This document shows, in pieces, positions 1 to 8,033 of a DNA stretch of 64,000 nt. Positions within the stretch are counted from its first letter, which is position 1. Each line of letters begins with the position of its first letter. The translations under genes were made by a program, and so were the position numbers. Source of the DNA: a candidate division KSB1 bacterium (GTDB lineage Bacteria > Zhuqueibacterota > Zhuqueibacteria > JANLFK01 > Oleimicrobiaceae); the NCBI GenBank assembly GCA_034506335.1, contig JAPDPR010000012.1, positions 1 through 64,000 on the forward strand. The letters are read 5' to 3'. Below the pieces are notes generated by a model, which worked only from the letters and a program-made list of their open reading frames with translations, had not been told where the DNA came from and did no database searches.

Positions 1-2
1 TG

Positions 3-845
3 GAGCCATACCTCGCCATCTGCGACCTAAACGAGCGGATTGTTGCAGACTGGGGCATAGGATTGAGGCTAGGGTTCGGCTATTGTTGGTTCTATGTGGA
101 CCATTGCAACGTGCCGGTTTTCCCGATCTGGCACCCGCGTTATTGGGAAGTTCGCATTGTCACTCGACCGGTGTACGAACGTGTGTGGCGGCACCACGAC
201 CGTTTCTACCGTTTGCCGCCGGCTGGCGTGCGGCACAACGGCCAGCGGCGGTTCGGCCTGGAGCGCTTGGCAAGGCGCCCGTTTGAACGACCGCGAACTT
301 TCCGCGCCTCCCCCCACCCGGAGCCGCCTGCGTGGGTCCGTGCCGTGGAGCGACACTCGGAACGCCGTGGGCACGATGAACCGGAGAGCCGCGAAGCTCG
401 CGGATGGACACGTGTCGCGCGTCCGACGCCTGCGGGGCAAAGCGAGGGGAGGACACGCGCGCCACAAAGCCAATACGGTGACCTTCCGGCTGGCCCAGCC
501 ACATATTCGGATGCCGAAAGGAGACCCTCGCCCAGGTCGGCGCGCGAACCTGCTGGTATCAGCCCGTCGCACACCCCAAAGCTGGAGAATCCCGCGCCCA
601 GGGAAACAATCGGCCGCCGAAACCGAATCAGCTTTTCGCGCGAAGCGGGTCCCGGAAGCAAGGCCTACAGGACGGAGTCTGCGGTTCGTCAGCGCCCTCA
701 AGCTCGGGAACGGGAGATGCGCGTGTCACCACCCAGGCAAGAGTCGAGAGACTTCAGAGTTCTCCAATCAAAGTCTTCCCGGGAAAGGATGTGGACAGGC
801 ACCCAACGCGACGGTAAAGTGCGGACCCGAACTTCGCGCACATAG
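3..845 (+). CDS. C-terminal part of a basic, probably secreted protein of unknown function
   Basis: The frame is open from the left edge, so the true start lies outside the window. The first part (about 70 residues) is rich in aromatic residues and His (for example GFGYCWFYVDHC, IWHPRYWE, RVWRHHDRFYRLPP). The rest is a long low-complexity tail rich in Arg, Pro, Ser and Glu. That layout recalls secreted FecR/DUF6600-like proteins, which often end in a basic tail, but I cannot assign a family. Competing frames here are also long because of the high GC content, so the frame choice rests on the natural-looking aromatic segment at the left edge. No domain with known catalytic residues is visible. 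Confidence 0.5.
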   Translation, partial: EPYLAICDLNERIVADWGIGLRLGFGYCWFYVDHCNVPVFPIWHPRYWEVRIVTRPVYERVWRHHDRFYRLPPAGVRHNGQRRFGLERLARRPFERPRTFRASPHPEPPAWVRAVERHSERRGHDEPESREARGWTRVARPTPAGQSEGRTRAPQSQYGDLPAGPATYSDAERRPSPRSAREPAGISPSHTPKLENPAPRETIGRRNRISFSREAGPGSKAYRTESAVRQRPQAREREMRVSPPRQESRDFRVLQSKSSRERMWTGTQRDGKVRTRTSRT

Positions 846-1169
846 AGAACGAGACCGTCCAAGCGGCACCGTCCGAGATAAAGCACGAAATCCGGCCAGT
901 AATGCGCGCCCACGCGGGGCTTTGACCCTTGTGGGCGTTGCTGTTTTGAGGCGCGTGGCCGGGGGAAATCGGCCGAAGACAGGTGCCACAAGCGTCCCGC
1001 ACGTCACTGGAGGAGGGGCGGCCCTCACCTAACTTACAGAACTCAGCTGCCGCTACGCCGGGTCCATCAATGCGGGCCAGTGTCACGGCTGGAGGAAGGC
1101 AGGCAAGGGGGGTTCAGGTGCCCTGGGTTCTTCAAGACTCGAGATGCCATCTCAGAGACGGAAAACATG
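846..1169. other. Gene-free stretch
   Basis: No convincing reading frame or RNA gene is seen. Reading frames that cross it have compositions typical of shadow frames. It is GC-rich up to about 1140 and then turns AT-rich into the promoter of the next gene. Confidence 0.4.
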
Positions 1170-1197
1170 TTGTTTTTTTGCCGTGGTTTGCTATATT
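1170..1197 (+). promoter_or_regulatory. Predicted sigma-70 type promoter of the selenoprotein gene
   Basis: TTGTTT (1170-1175), a 16 bp spacer and TATATT (1192-1197) lie 37 bp before the start codon at 1235. The surrounding T-rich tract stands out from the GC-rich flank. A GTAGGAGGTC ribosome binding site follows at 1221-1230. Confidence 0.45.
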
Positions 1198-1234
1198 TTG
1201 TTCGCGTTGTTGAGAAGAGGGTAGGAGGTCGATC

Positions 1235-2218
1235 ATGTCGTTGCTCGTACGCTTGTGCCTGTTTCTTGCGGCCATGGCCGTAGTAGAAATTGCCGAAAAC
1301 GCGACGGCCCTCACCTCCCTTGGCGAAGAGGTCGAGCTCACCATCTTCTACTCGGCGGACATCTGTGGGTACCTGGAGCCATGCGGCTGAGGAGAGGGAC
1401 GCGCAGGCGGGCTGGCCCGGAGGGCCAGTTACATCAGAAAGAACATGAAAGGGAGCCAGTGGCTCCTTGTTGATGCAGGTGGATTCAACGCGGGCGCAGG
1501 TACCCTGAACAAATTCAAGGCCGAGTTTCTCCTCAAAGGACTCGCGAAGATGGGCTACCACGCCATCAACGTGTCGCAGCGAGACCTGGCACACGGCGCC
1601 CAGCCGCTACTCGAGTGGGCGAAGAAGGAAGAGATCCCCTTGCTCTCGGCCAACGCATATGGAGAAAAAGGGAACCTTCTGTTTCCCCCGAGCCGCATCG
1701 TGGAACTTCCCGGCCAAGGGAGCAAGCGAAGCATTCGTGTGGGCATCATTGGCGTGAGCCCGCCGTATGAGATGACCTGGCAACCTCCGCCAGGGATGGT
1801 GAAGCCTACCTTTCGCGACCCGGTACCAGAGGTACAGAGGGTCCTGGCCGATCTGCGTAAGAAGTGTGACCTGGTGGTGGTGCTGGCGTTCATGACCTGG
1901 GCAGAGGCGCATGAGCTCGTGGAAAAAGCAGGAGCCCCGCATGTGGTGGTGGTCGGCAATTCGGGCTACCAGAATCAGAAGCCCTCTCTTGAAAGCGGCG
2001 TGCTCTACCTGCCAGGCGGGAGGCAGGGGAAGCTTGCTCGGCTGGTGAAAGTGCGTGCCGGCGACCAAGGGGTGATTGCTTTCAACCCAACGGAGCAACT
2101 CTTGGACGATTCGTATCCTGACGACCCCGACATGGTAGCCATCCTCAACGAACACCAGAAGAGACTAGAGGAATGGCGCGCTTCGCTGATGCAGAACACC
2201 GAGGCTCGTCCCAGGTAA
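1235..2218 (+). CDS. Putative selenoprotein, metallophosphatase/5'-nucleotidase-like periplasmic protein with in-frame UGA (Sec52)
   Basis: The ATG at 1235 follows GGAGGTC and opens a signal peptide (residues 1-25). After EPCG the frame meets TGA at 1388-1390 (codon 52) and then continues unbroken with GEGRAGGLARRASYI to 2218, giving 327 residues if UGA is read through. Relatives, from memory, carry EPCGC followed by GGLARRA, so the UGA replaces a conserved Cys. A perfect 7 bp hairpin with a GGA loop lies at the spacing expected of a bacterial SECIS. The fold resembles the 5'-nucleotidase/metallophosphatase N-terminal domain (VDAGGF, GYHAINVSQRDL, VGIIGVSPP), but the usual metal ligands are mostly missing. 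Cys44, Cys50 and Sec52 form a possible redox cluster. The alternatives are a nonsense mutation or a sequencing error. The substrate is unknown. Confidence 0.8.
1410..1430 (+). promoter_or_regulatory. Bacterial SECIS-like hairpin
   Basis: CTGGCCC (1412-1418) pairs perfectly with GGGCCAG (1422-1428) around a GGA loop (1419-1421), and two G-U pairs extend the stem to 1410-1430. From the UGA (1388-1390) to the first loop G there are 28 intervening nucleotides, inside the roughly 16-37 range known for bacterial SECIS elements. A G in the first two loop positions is the known SelB-binding requirement, and it is present. The hairpin lies inside coding sequence (GGLARRA), as expected in bacteria. Confidence 0.75.
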
Positions 2219-2263
2219 GTAGCGTAAGGTTGGTGTCATGACCCTGAGGACTGGGAGTCACCG

Positions 2264-3520
2264 ATGACTGAGCGGCTTTATTGGGCTGATGCCTATCTGC
2301 GGGAATTCGACGCCCAGATTCTCGAGGCAAGACCCTCGGGCGAAGGATGCCAGGTGGTGCTGGACCGTACGGCCTTCTACCCCACTTCGGGCGGGCAGAT
2401 GCATGACACCGGTCTACTGGCAGGCTTGTCGGTAGAGGATGTCGTTGAACGGGACGGCGATGTGGTGCACTTTGTTCGCGGGCACGTAACAAAGGGCGCA
2501 ACTGTGCACTGCGCGTTGGATTGGCCTCGGCGCTTTGACTTTATGCAACAGCATACCGCCTTCCATCTGTTGGCCCAGGCCTTCTTGCGGGTTGCCGGCG
2601 CGCACACGCTCTCTTCCCACCTGGGGGAGGAGATGTCTACTTTGGAGTTGGATACAGCGGAGGTAAGCCAGGCGGTTTTCGATGAGGTCGAGGACCTGGC
2701 GAACGTGGTGGTGTGGGAGAATCGGCCGGTTCGCACCTACATCGTGCAACCGGAGGAGGCGCGTGGCCTTACCCTCCGGAAGGAGCCGAAGGTGGAAGGT
2801 CCCGTACGTTTGGTGGAAGTGGAAGAGTTTGATCTTGATCCGTGCAGTGGTACCCACGTGGCTGCCACGGGAGAAGTGGGTCTGATCAAGATAGTGGGCA
2901 AGGAAAAACTGAGGGGACACGTTCGGCTTCGTTTTCTGGCAGGAGCACGAGCCCTACGCGATTTCAGGCGCCGCGTGCAGACCCTAGACCAGCTCTCTGC
3001 CGAGCTGACAACGGGGACGGAGGAAATACTGACTGCGGTGCAGAAGCTGCGGAGCCAGCACCAGGTCGCGGCAAAACAACTCCGGGCCGCTCAGGAACGC
3101 TTTCTTGAGGCGATCCGCGGAAAAGTGCTGGCCTCGTCTCCCCGGGGTTTGTGCCTTCCTTCCGAAGAACTGAATGGGATAGAGTGGGCACTGGTACGTA
3201 AGCTCGCCTTCCAGCTCCTGGCGGACGGCGTTGAGACCGTGGTCATGATGCAATCTGCTCCTGAGGTGCGGATAGCAGTGGGCACTAAACGAGCGGGGGT
3301 GGACTTGCGTGCCCTCCTTCCGGAGTTGTGCGCCATGATGGGGGCCAAAGGAGGTGGGAGGCCCGATTTTGTCGAATTGGCTGGAGGAGATGCGGATCGC
3401 CTTGCGCTTGCAACGGCTTTGCTGAAGACCAAGGTGGAGGGTCTAACTCCCGGGGATGCCTCTTCGCAACCAGGGAGTCTTGCGGGCGGATCGCAGTCCA
3501 ATGAGAAACTTTCTTCTTGA
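2264..3520 (+). CDS. alaX: AlaX-type alanyl-tRNA editing protein with DHHA1 domain
   Basis: This is a free-standing relative of the AlaRS editing domain. It hydrolyses mischarged Ser- or Gly-tRNA(Ala) in the cytoplasm. The N-terminal half has the AlaRS C-terminal-like features TAFYPTSGGQ and the zinc motif HTAFH (about residues 99-103), completed by CSGTH (about 194-198). A central coiled-coil-like segment leads to a DHHA1 domain with GAKGGGRPDF near the C-terminus. At 418 residues it matches the long AlaX class. It follows the selenoprotein gene by 45 bp, and its last codons overlap the likely promoter of the tRNA-Ala(GGC) gene, which is a fitting neighbour for an Ala-tRNA proofreader. Confidence 0.9.
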   Translation: MTERLYWADAYLREFDAQILEARPSGEGCQVVLDRTAFYPTSGGQMHDTGLLAGLSVEDVVERDGDVVHFVRGHVTKGATVHCALDWPRRFDFMQQHTAFHLLAQAFLRVAGAHTLSSHLGEEMSTLELDTAEVSQAVFDEVEDLANVVVWENRPVRTYIVQPEEARGLTLRKEPKVEGPVRLVEVEEFDLDPCSGTHVAATGEVGLIKIVGKEKLRGHVRLRFLAGARALRDFRRRVQTLDQLSAELTTGTEEILTAVQKLRSQHQVAAKQLRAAQERFLEAIRGKVLASSPRGLCLPSEELNGIEWALVRKLAFQLLADGVETVVMMQSAPEVRIAVGTKRAGVDLRALLPELCAMMGAKGGGRPDFVELAGGDADRLALATALLKTKVEGLTPGDASSQPGSLAGGSQSNEKLSS

Positions 3521-3545
3521 TTTTTACAAGGAATATGCTTATTTT
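3517..3545 (+). promoter_or_regulatory. Predicted promoter of tRNA-Ala
   Basis: TTGATT (3517-3522), a 17 bp spacer and TATTTT (3540-3545) stand 11 bp before the tRNA. The -35 box overlaps the end of the AlaX reading frame. Confidence 0.4.
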
Positions 3546-3556
3546 TGCACAGCGTC

Positions 3557-3629
3557 GGGGCTGTAGCTCAGCTGGGAGAGCGCTTGTCTGGCAGACAAGA
3601 GGTCGACGGTTCAAATCCGTTCAGCTCCA
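3557..3629 (+). tRNA. tRNA-Ala (anticodon GGC)
   Basis: A full cloverleaf can be drawn: acceptor GGGGCTG/CAGCTCC with one G-U pair, anticodon stem CTTGT/ACAAG, loop CTGGCAG with anticodon GGC, T-loop TTCAAAT and discriminator A. CCA is not encoded. Confidence 0.97.
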
Positions 3630-3632
3630 CAG

Positions 3633-3664
3633 AAAAAAAAGGGCCTATCGTGAGGCCCTTTTTT
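3633..3664 (+). terminator. Rho-independent terminator after tRNA-Ala
   Basis: AAAAAAGGGCCT and AGGCCCTTTTTT form a 12 bp stem with a 6 nt loop ending in a T run. The symmetry means it could also stop transcripts of the opposite-strand gene at 3692-3922. Confidence 0.9.
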
Positions 3665-3691
3665 GTTCGCCGAGAGCAAAGGCGCCGCCCC

Positions 3692-3922
3692 TCACAACTC
3701 GCGCACCGTGTATGCTCCCACCGGTTCCTTGCTCGCGGCGACGGTCTGCCGGCGGAACGTGCCCACGGTAATGTAGCTATAGAGGTTGCGTCCGCAGTTG
3801 TTGGGGCACTGAAACTCGTTGAAAATCTGTTCACAGTCCTCCGTGCTAGACACGGAGAAATGGCGCACATAGCCGCAGGCCTCGCAGGTAATGATCAGTT
3901 GCTTCACCTCAATGTTCATCAT
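3692..3922 (-). CDS. Small zinc-ribbon-like protein, 76 residues
   Basis: The protein has two Cys pairs, CEAC (about residues 13-16) and CPNNC (about 39-43), as in small zinc ribbons. The middle contains STEDCEQIFNEFQ. No family is recognised. The ATG at 3922 is preceded on its strand by GGAGAAGCTC, a good ribosome binding site. It is the only minus-strand gene in this part and converges on the tRNA-Ala terminator, which probably ends its transcript too. A metal-binding or nucleic-acid-binding role is possible but unproven. Confidence 0.65.
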   Translation of the reverse strand: MMNIEVKQLIITCEACGYVRHFSVSSTEDCEQIFNEFQCPNNCGRNLYSYITVGTFRRQTVAASKEPVGAYTVREL

Positions 3923-4098
3923 GAGCTTCTCCGCTGCGTTTCGTTCTGCGATTGGTGACCGTGGTGTTGCAAGGCCGGTGCCAGTGGCCCAGCAGTGCTA
4001 AGTGTCGTGAACACCGGCTTTGCATACGGTGGCCCGGGACTGTAATTGTCTCACCCCGGAGACATTGTCTCACATTCAGGACAGCACGAGGGGACGCT

Positions 4099-4239
4099 AT
4101 GATAAAGCTCGTCGTTATTCTCCTCCTGTGTTTGACGACACTGGTGTTGATGCGGGTAGCCCGTAAGACCCACCAGCGGGCGCGGGCACAACGGGCGCGC
4201 TATCTCTCCCGTCTCAGAGAACGTCACGATCGCCAGTGA
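4099..4239 (+). CDS. Small single-pass membrane protein, 46 residues
   Basis: The ATG at 4099 follows GAGGGGACG. Residues 1-18 form a hydrophobic segment (MIKLVVILLLCLTTLVLM), followed by a strongly basic tail with many Arg. This predicts a membrane-anchored peptide with a cytoplasmic basic end. The open frame extends upstream to 3952, but that part lacks a good start. It lies 153 bp before the acyl-CoA ligase and may share its transcript. Its function is unknown, and genes this short carry real risk of being spurious. Confidence 0.45.
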   Translation: MIKLVVILLLCLTTLVLMRVARKTHQRARAQRARYLSRLRERHDRQ

Positions 4240-4392
4240 GTGCGCTCTCGTGAGTGGCGGCGTGCGGAGTTGCCGAAGGAGGTGCTTTCCCCTTGGATTC
4301 CATCGGCCCTTTTAGTAGATTTGTGCAGGGTTTTTCCGCTCCCAACGGAGCTTCATGGTCGAATCTGCCTATGGACGCAGCTGGAGAGATCG

Positions 4393-6090
4393 ATGGACCG
4401 GCCCTGGTTCAGTTCGTATGATCCGGAAGTAGCTCGCACCGTTACCATTCCGGATATCCGCATCACCGACCTCCTGGCTGAAGCAGTAAGGAAGAGACCT
4501 CAAAGTCCCGCTATTATCTTCTGTGGACGGGTCATTTCCTACGGCGAATTGGATATTCTGGTCAATCGTCTCGCAGGTGCGCTGCATCGCCTGGGCGTGC
4601 GAAAAGGGGACCGCGTGGCCCTGGTATTGCCGAATATTCCCCAATACGTAATTGGCTACTGGGCTGCACTGAGATTGGGGGGCATCGTTGTACCCACAAA
4701 CCCTCTTTACACGGAGCGAGAGCTTGAGCACCAACTTCGCGACAGTGGAGCTGAGACGGTCCTGGTCCTGGACGCCATTTCACCACGCCTGACGGCTTTG
4801 CTGCCCCGGCTTGCGATCAAACATGTGATCGTCACCTCGGTGAAGGATTTCTTGCCTCCTGGCCTGAAGCTTCTTTTTTCTCTCAGGCAGTTGCGAAAGG
4901 GCGTGCGCGTGCTCGCCGGAGAGCGTGTCCAGGACTTTATGACACTGCTCGCCCAGGGGGAAGCCACGCCACCCAAGGTGGAAATGAAGCCGGAGGAAAC
5001 AGCGGTCTTGCTTTACACCGGGGGAACGACAGGACTCGCCAAGGGGGCCGAGCTGACGCACTCAAATCTGGTTGCCAACGTCCTGCAGGCGCGGCAGTGG
5101 GTGTGGGACATCAAGGACGGTGAAGAGGTAATCCTCACGGCCATCCCCTTGTTTCACAGCTACGCCATGACCGCATGCCATCATCTGGCGGTTCAGTCCA
5201 GTTCGGCCATGGTGTTGGTCCCACGTTTTGATCCGTTGCAAGTCATGAAGGCCATCCACAGGTACAGAGTCACTATTTTCCCCGGTGTGCCCACCATGTA
5301 CGTCGCAATCAACCACCACCCTCGCGTGCGGCGATTCAATTTGGGCTCGGTGCGCGTCTGCATCAGCGGGGGAGCGCCCTTGCCGGTTGAAGTCCAGACC
5401 CGGTTTGAACAATTGACGCACGGCAAGCTTGTTGAGGGCTATGGTCTGTCCGAGTGCTCCCCGGTCACGCACTGCAACCCTATCTATGGCAAGCGGAAGG
5501 TAGGGTCCATCGGTGTGCCATGGCCAGGCACGGATGCCCGCATTGTGGACGTTGAGACAAGGGCTCCTCTTCCGGTGGGAGAGGTGGGCGAACTGATGGT
5601 GCGCGGACCGCAAGTGATGCGGGGCTATTGGCGGAACCAGGAGGAGACCGCAGAGGCCTTTCACGAAGGGTGGCTTGCTACCGGCGACATCGCGCGCATG
5701 GACGAGGACGGCTTTTTTTACATCGTTGACCGCAAGAAGGACATGATCGTCACCGGGGGACTGAATGTCTACCCCCGGGAGGTGGAGGAGGTGCTCTACG
5801 AACACCCGTGCATCAAGGAAGTGGCTGCAGTCGGTGTCCCAGATGAGTACTATGGTGAGCGGGTGAAGGTTTTTGTAGTGCCCCACGAAGGAGCGACGCT
5901 GACGGCAGAGGATGTGATCAGCTTCTGCCAAGAGAGGTTGGCCAGGTACAAGATCCCAAAGGAAGTGGAATTCCGAGACTGCTTACCCAAGTCGTTGATC
6001 GGCAAAGTGCTGAGACGCGTCCTGATAGAACAGCATTTGGCCGCTCAGCCTGGAGCCCAGGGGCAGAAGAAGATGGAGGGAAAGTCATGA
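4393..6090 (+). CDS. Long-chain fatty-acid--CoA ligase (AMP-forming)
   Basis: A member of the ANL superfamily, it activates a fatty acid through an acyl-adenylate to acyl-CoA. The ATG at 4393 is chosen because GGAGAG sits just upstream and the protein then begins like other ligases (MDRPWFSSYDPEV); the open frame starts earlier at 4240 with unlikely sequence. The P-loop LLYTGGTTGLAKG, the core motif GYGLSECSP, the TGDIARMDEDGFFYIVDRKKD hinge region and the C-terminal Lys in KSLIGKVLRR are all visible. At 565 residues it is full length. The menA gene overlaps its stop by 4 bp. Exact chain-length preference cannot be read from the sequence. Confidence 0.9.
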   Translation: MDRPWFSSYDPEVARTVTIPDIRITDLLAEAVRKRPQSPAIIFCGRVISYGELDILVNRLAGALHRLGVRKGDRVALVLPNIPQYVIGYWAALRLGGIVVPTNPLYTERELEHQLRDSGAETVLVLDAISPRLTALLPRLAIKHVIVTSVKDFLPPGLKLLFSLRQLRKGVRVLAGERVQDFMTLLAQGEATPPKVEMKPEETAVLLYTGGTTGLAKGAELTHSNLVANVLQARQWVWDIKDGEEVILTAIPLFHSYAMTACHHLAVQSSSAMVLVPRFDPLQVMKAIHRYRVTIFPGVPTMYVAINHHPRVRRFNLGSVRVCISGGAPLPVEVQTRFEQLTHGKLVEGYGLSECSPVTHCNPIYGKRKVGSIGVPWPGTDARIVDVETRAPLPVGEVGELMVRGPQVMRGYWRNQEETAEAFHEGWLATGDIARMDEDGFFYIVDRKKDMIVTGGLNVYPREVEEVLYEHPCIKEVAAVGVPDEYYGERVKVFVVPHEGATLTAEDVISFCQERLARYKIPKEVEFRDCLPKSLIGKVLRRVLIEQHLAAQPGAQGQKKMEGKS

Positions 6091-7019
6091 AGGAATTGCG
6101 CCCGCCCCAAACCCTCAGGGCCTACCTTGCTGAGTTGAGGGCACCATTTTTCACCGCCAGTGCGTTGCCGGTTTTGCTAGGGACGGCCATAGCCTGGGTC
6201 CGGGAAGGTCTATTCCAACCGAGCCTCTTTTTTCTAACTCTGCTGGGTGCTTTGCTGCTCCATGCCGGCTCCAATGTTATTAACGACTTTTTCGATCATC
6301 TGACTGGGGCCGACGAAGCAAACCGTGACTTCGTGCGCCCGTTCACAGGCGGTAGCCGCCTGATTCAAAGTGGCAGGCTCTCACCGCAACAGGTACTGCA
6401 TGAGGCAATCGCGCTTTATGCCCTTAGCTGCATCATTGGGGCTTATCTCACCGCAAGAGTCGGTTATGGGGTCTTGGCCTTAGGGGCAGTAGGCTTGTTG
6501 AGCGGGCTTCTCTACACCTGGCCGGGCTTTTCCCTTGCCAGCAGAGGGGTTGGGGAGTTGACAATTGGCCTCAATTTCGGCACGTTGATAACGTTGGGGG
6601 CCTACTACGTGCAGACAGGGAGGTTTGCCTGGGAACCGGTTGTTGCTTCGCTGCCTTTGGCCGTGCTTATAGCAGCGGTGGTGTTCATAAATCAGTTTCA
6701 AGACATGAAAGGCGATGCGGCCGTGGGGAAGCGGCATTGGGTGGTAAGGCTGGGGAGGGAGAGGAGCTCGTTGGTGTACGCAATGATGCTGGTTTTCGCG
6801 TATGTATGGGTTGTGCTGGCCGTAACGGCCAAGTGGTTGCCTGTCGGCAGCGTGGCGGTAGCGCTCACTGTGCCGCTTGCCGTGAAGGCGGTAAGAGTGG
6901 CAAGGGTCTACCATAGTGTGCCCAAGGCGTTGGCGCCAGCGAACGCATTGACGATCGTTGTGCACTTGGCATTTGGAGTACTTCTGTCGGTGAGCTATTT
7001 GCTTGTCCAGCTCGCCTAA
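6087..7019 (+). CDS. menA: 1,4-dihydroxy-2-naphthoate polyprenyltransferase-like UbiA family protein
   Basis: An integral membrane prenyltransferase that attaches the polyprenyl tail to dihydroxynaphthoate in menaquinone synthesis. The first Asp-rich motif is NVINDFFD (residues 63-70), followed by a GGSRLIQSG segment, and the second is NQFQDMKGD (about 202-210). Repeated hydrophobic stretches fit about eight or nine membrane helices. The start codon overlaps the ligase stop (ATGA), so the two are translationally coupled. MenA is the best fit because of the GGSRLI segment, but other UbiA members cannot be excluded. It suggests a menaquinone-based respiratory chain. Confidence 0.8.
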   Translation: MKELRPPQTLRAYLAELRAPFFTASALPVLLGTAIAWVREGLFQPSLFFLTLLGALLLHAGSNVINDFFDHLTGADEANRDFVRPFTGGSRLIQSGRLSPQQVLHEAIALYALSCIIGAYLTARVGYGVLALGAVGLLSGLLYTWPGFSLASRGVGELTIGLNFGTLITLGAYYVQTGRFAWEPVVASLPLAVLIAAVVFINQFQDMKGDAAVGKRHWVVRLGRERSSLVYAMMLVFAYVWVVLAVTAKWLPVGSVAVALTVPLAVKAVRVARVYHSVPKALAPANALTIVVHLAFGVLLSVSYLLVQLA

Positions 7020-7051
7020 TCTGCGATCGAAGAGGTGGTGGAGCACGTGAG

Positions 7052-7939
7052 ATGGCTGAAGACGATCGTTTGGTGGAGAAGATTGGCGAACGCGCTGAGA
7101 TTGTTCGGCTGCGTCCAGCAGCTGAGGCAGGGCACCCGTCGGCCGTCGCAGAGGTCCACAAGTCCTTTGAACGCTGTTTCGAGCGTGGGCAGTACAAGAT
7201 TGTGGTGGACATGTCGCGAGTACGTTTTCCGTCTTCCAGCTTTATTGTGACCCTTTTCGAAGCCACTGCTAGAGCGCGGCGAGCAGGCGGGGATGTGCGC
7301 CTGGTGAATCTCACCCAGACAGCCAAGAACAACATTCTCACATTCAGCCCCCTGACTTACCTCTCCATCGATGGCGACGAGCGGGAGGCTTTCCGGGAGC
7401 TGCGGGCACTCCGGGCGCCCGTGGCGGAAAAGAGCGCACCCCCCTTGGAGCGAGAGACCGCCCAGTTGGCTGCGCCACAAGGAGCGGCAGAGCGTGACGA
7501 TAGTCAAGTCAAGCGGCACATCCGCATCCAAAGTCAACCGGAGGCGCTGTACAAGGTGTGCAACTTTGTCACGGAGTTGGCTACCAAGGCGCGGATGGCT
7601 GAACGTGATATTGCCAAGCTAAAGATCGCCGTGTACGAGGCGTGCCTGAACGTCATCGAACATGCCTATCACGGCGATCCCACCCAGTGGATTTCGGTAG
7701 CTGTCGGTTACAACGACGAGAAGCTCACCGTGGTGGTGCATGACGAGGGCGAGAGCTTCAAAGAGGAGGTGAGCGAGTCGTATGATGTATTCGAGGCGGC
7801 CGACCATCGGAAAACAGGCGGCTTTGGCCTGCACATCATCCGGCGGTCCGTAGACGAGCTTCGCTACCAGGCAGACCCCGTGCTGGGCAACAAACTGGTC
7901 ATGGTCAAGTATCTGCGTTCCGAGAAGGGCAAAGGGTGA
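7052..7939 (+). CDS. STAS domain fused to RsbW-like HATPase anti-sigma kinase
   Basis: Residues 1-115 form a STAS (anti-sigma factor antagonist) domain, with YKIVVDMSRVRFPSSSFI and later a segment like the switch helix. A linker of about 40 residues leads to a GHKL ATPase of the RsbW/SpoIIAB type. The N-box KIAVYEACLNVIEHAY begins near residue 190, DEGES gives the G1 region and GGFGLHII the G2 region. In partner-switching systems these two functions are usually separate proteins where the kinase phosphorylates a Ser in the STAS protein. The usual Ser position reads SSS here, so self-regulation is plausible. No sigma factor or phosphatase gene is nearby. Confidence 0.85.
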   Translation: MAEDDRLVEKIGERAEIVRLRPAAEAGHPSAVAEVHKSFERCFERGQYKIVVDMSRVRFPSSSFIVTLFEATARARRAGGDVRLVNLTQTAKNNILTFSPLTYLSIDGDEREAFRELRALRAPVAEKSAPPLERETAQLAAPQGAAERDDSQVKRHIRIQSQPEALYKVCNFVTELATKARMAERDIAKLKIAVYEACLNVIEHAYHGDPTQWISVAVGYNDEKLTVVVHDEGESFKEEVSESYDVFEAADHRKTGGFGLHIIRRSVDELRYQADPVLGNKLVMVKYLRSEKGKG

Positions 7940-8033
7940 GCTGCGGAAGCGTTTTGCTCGGTTCTGCCCAGGAGGACCTTCAGATTCGGGGGATCTGACG
8001 TAGCCGCTCTTGGCGAAGGTGGAGGTAGCGGGG

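Noticed and set aside
94-1032. Open frame on the + strand overlapping the left-edge gene
   Set aside because: Composition rich in Arg, Ser and Gly without any natural segment; the alternate frame has a convincing aromatic stretch at the edge.
1040-1140. GC-rich stretch before the selenoprotein gene with riboswitch-like fragments
   Set aside because: I could not fit a cyclic-di-GMP or cobalamin riboswitch core; the matches were only short runs.
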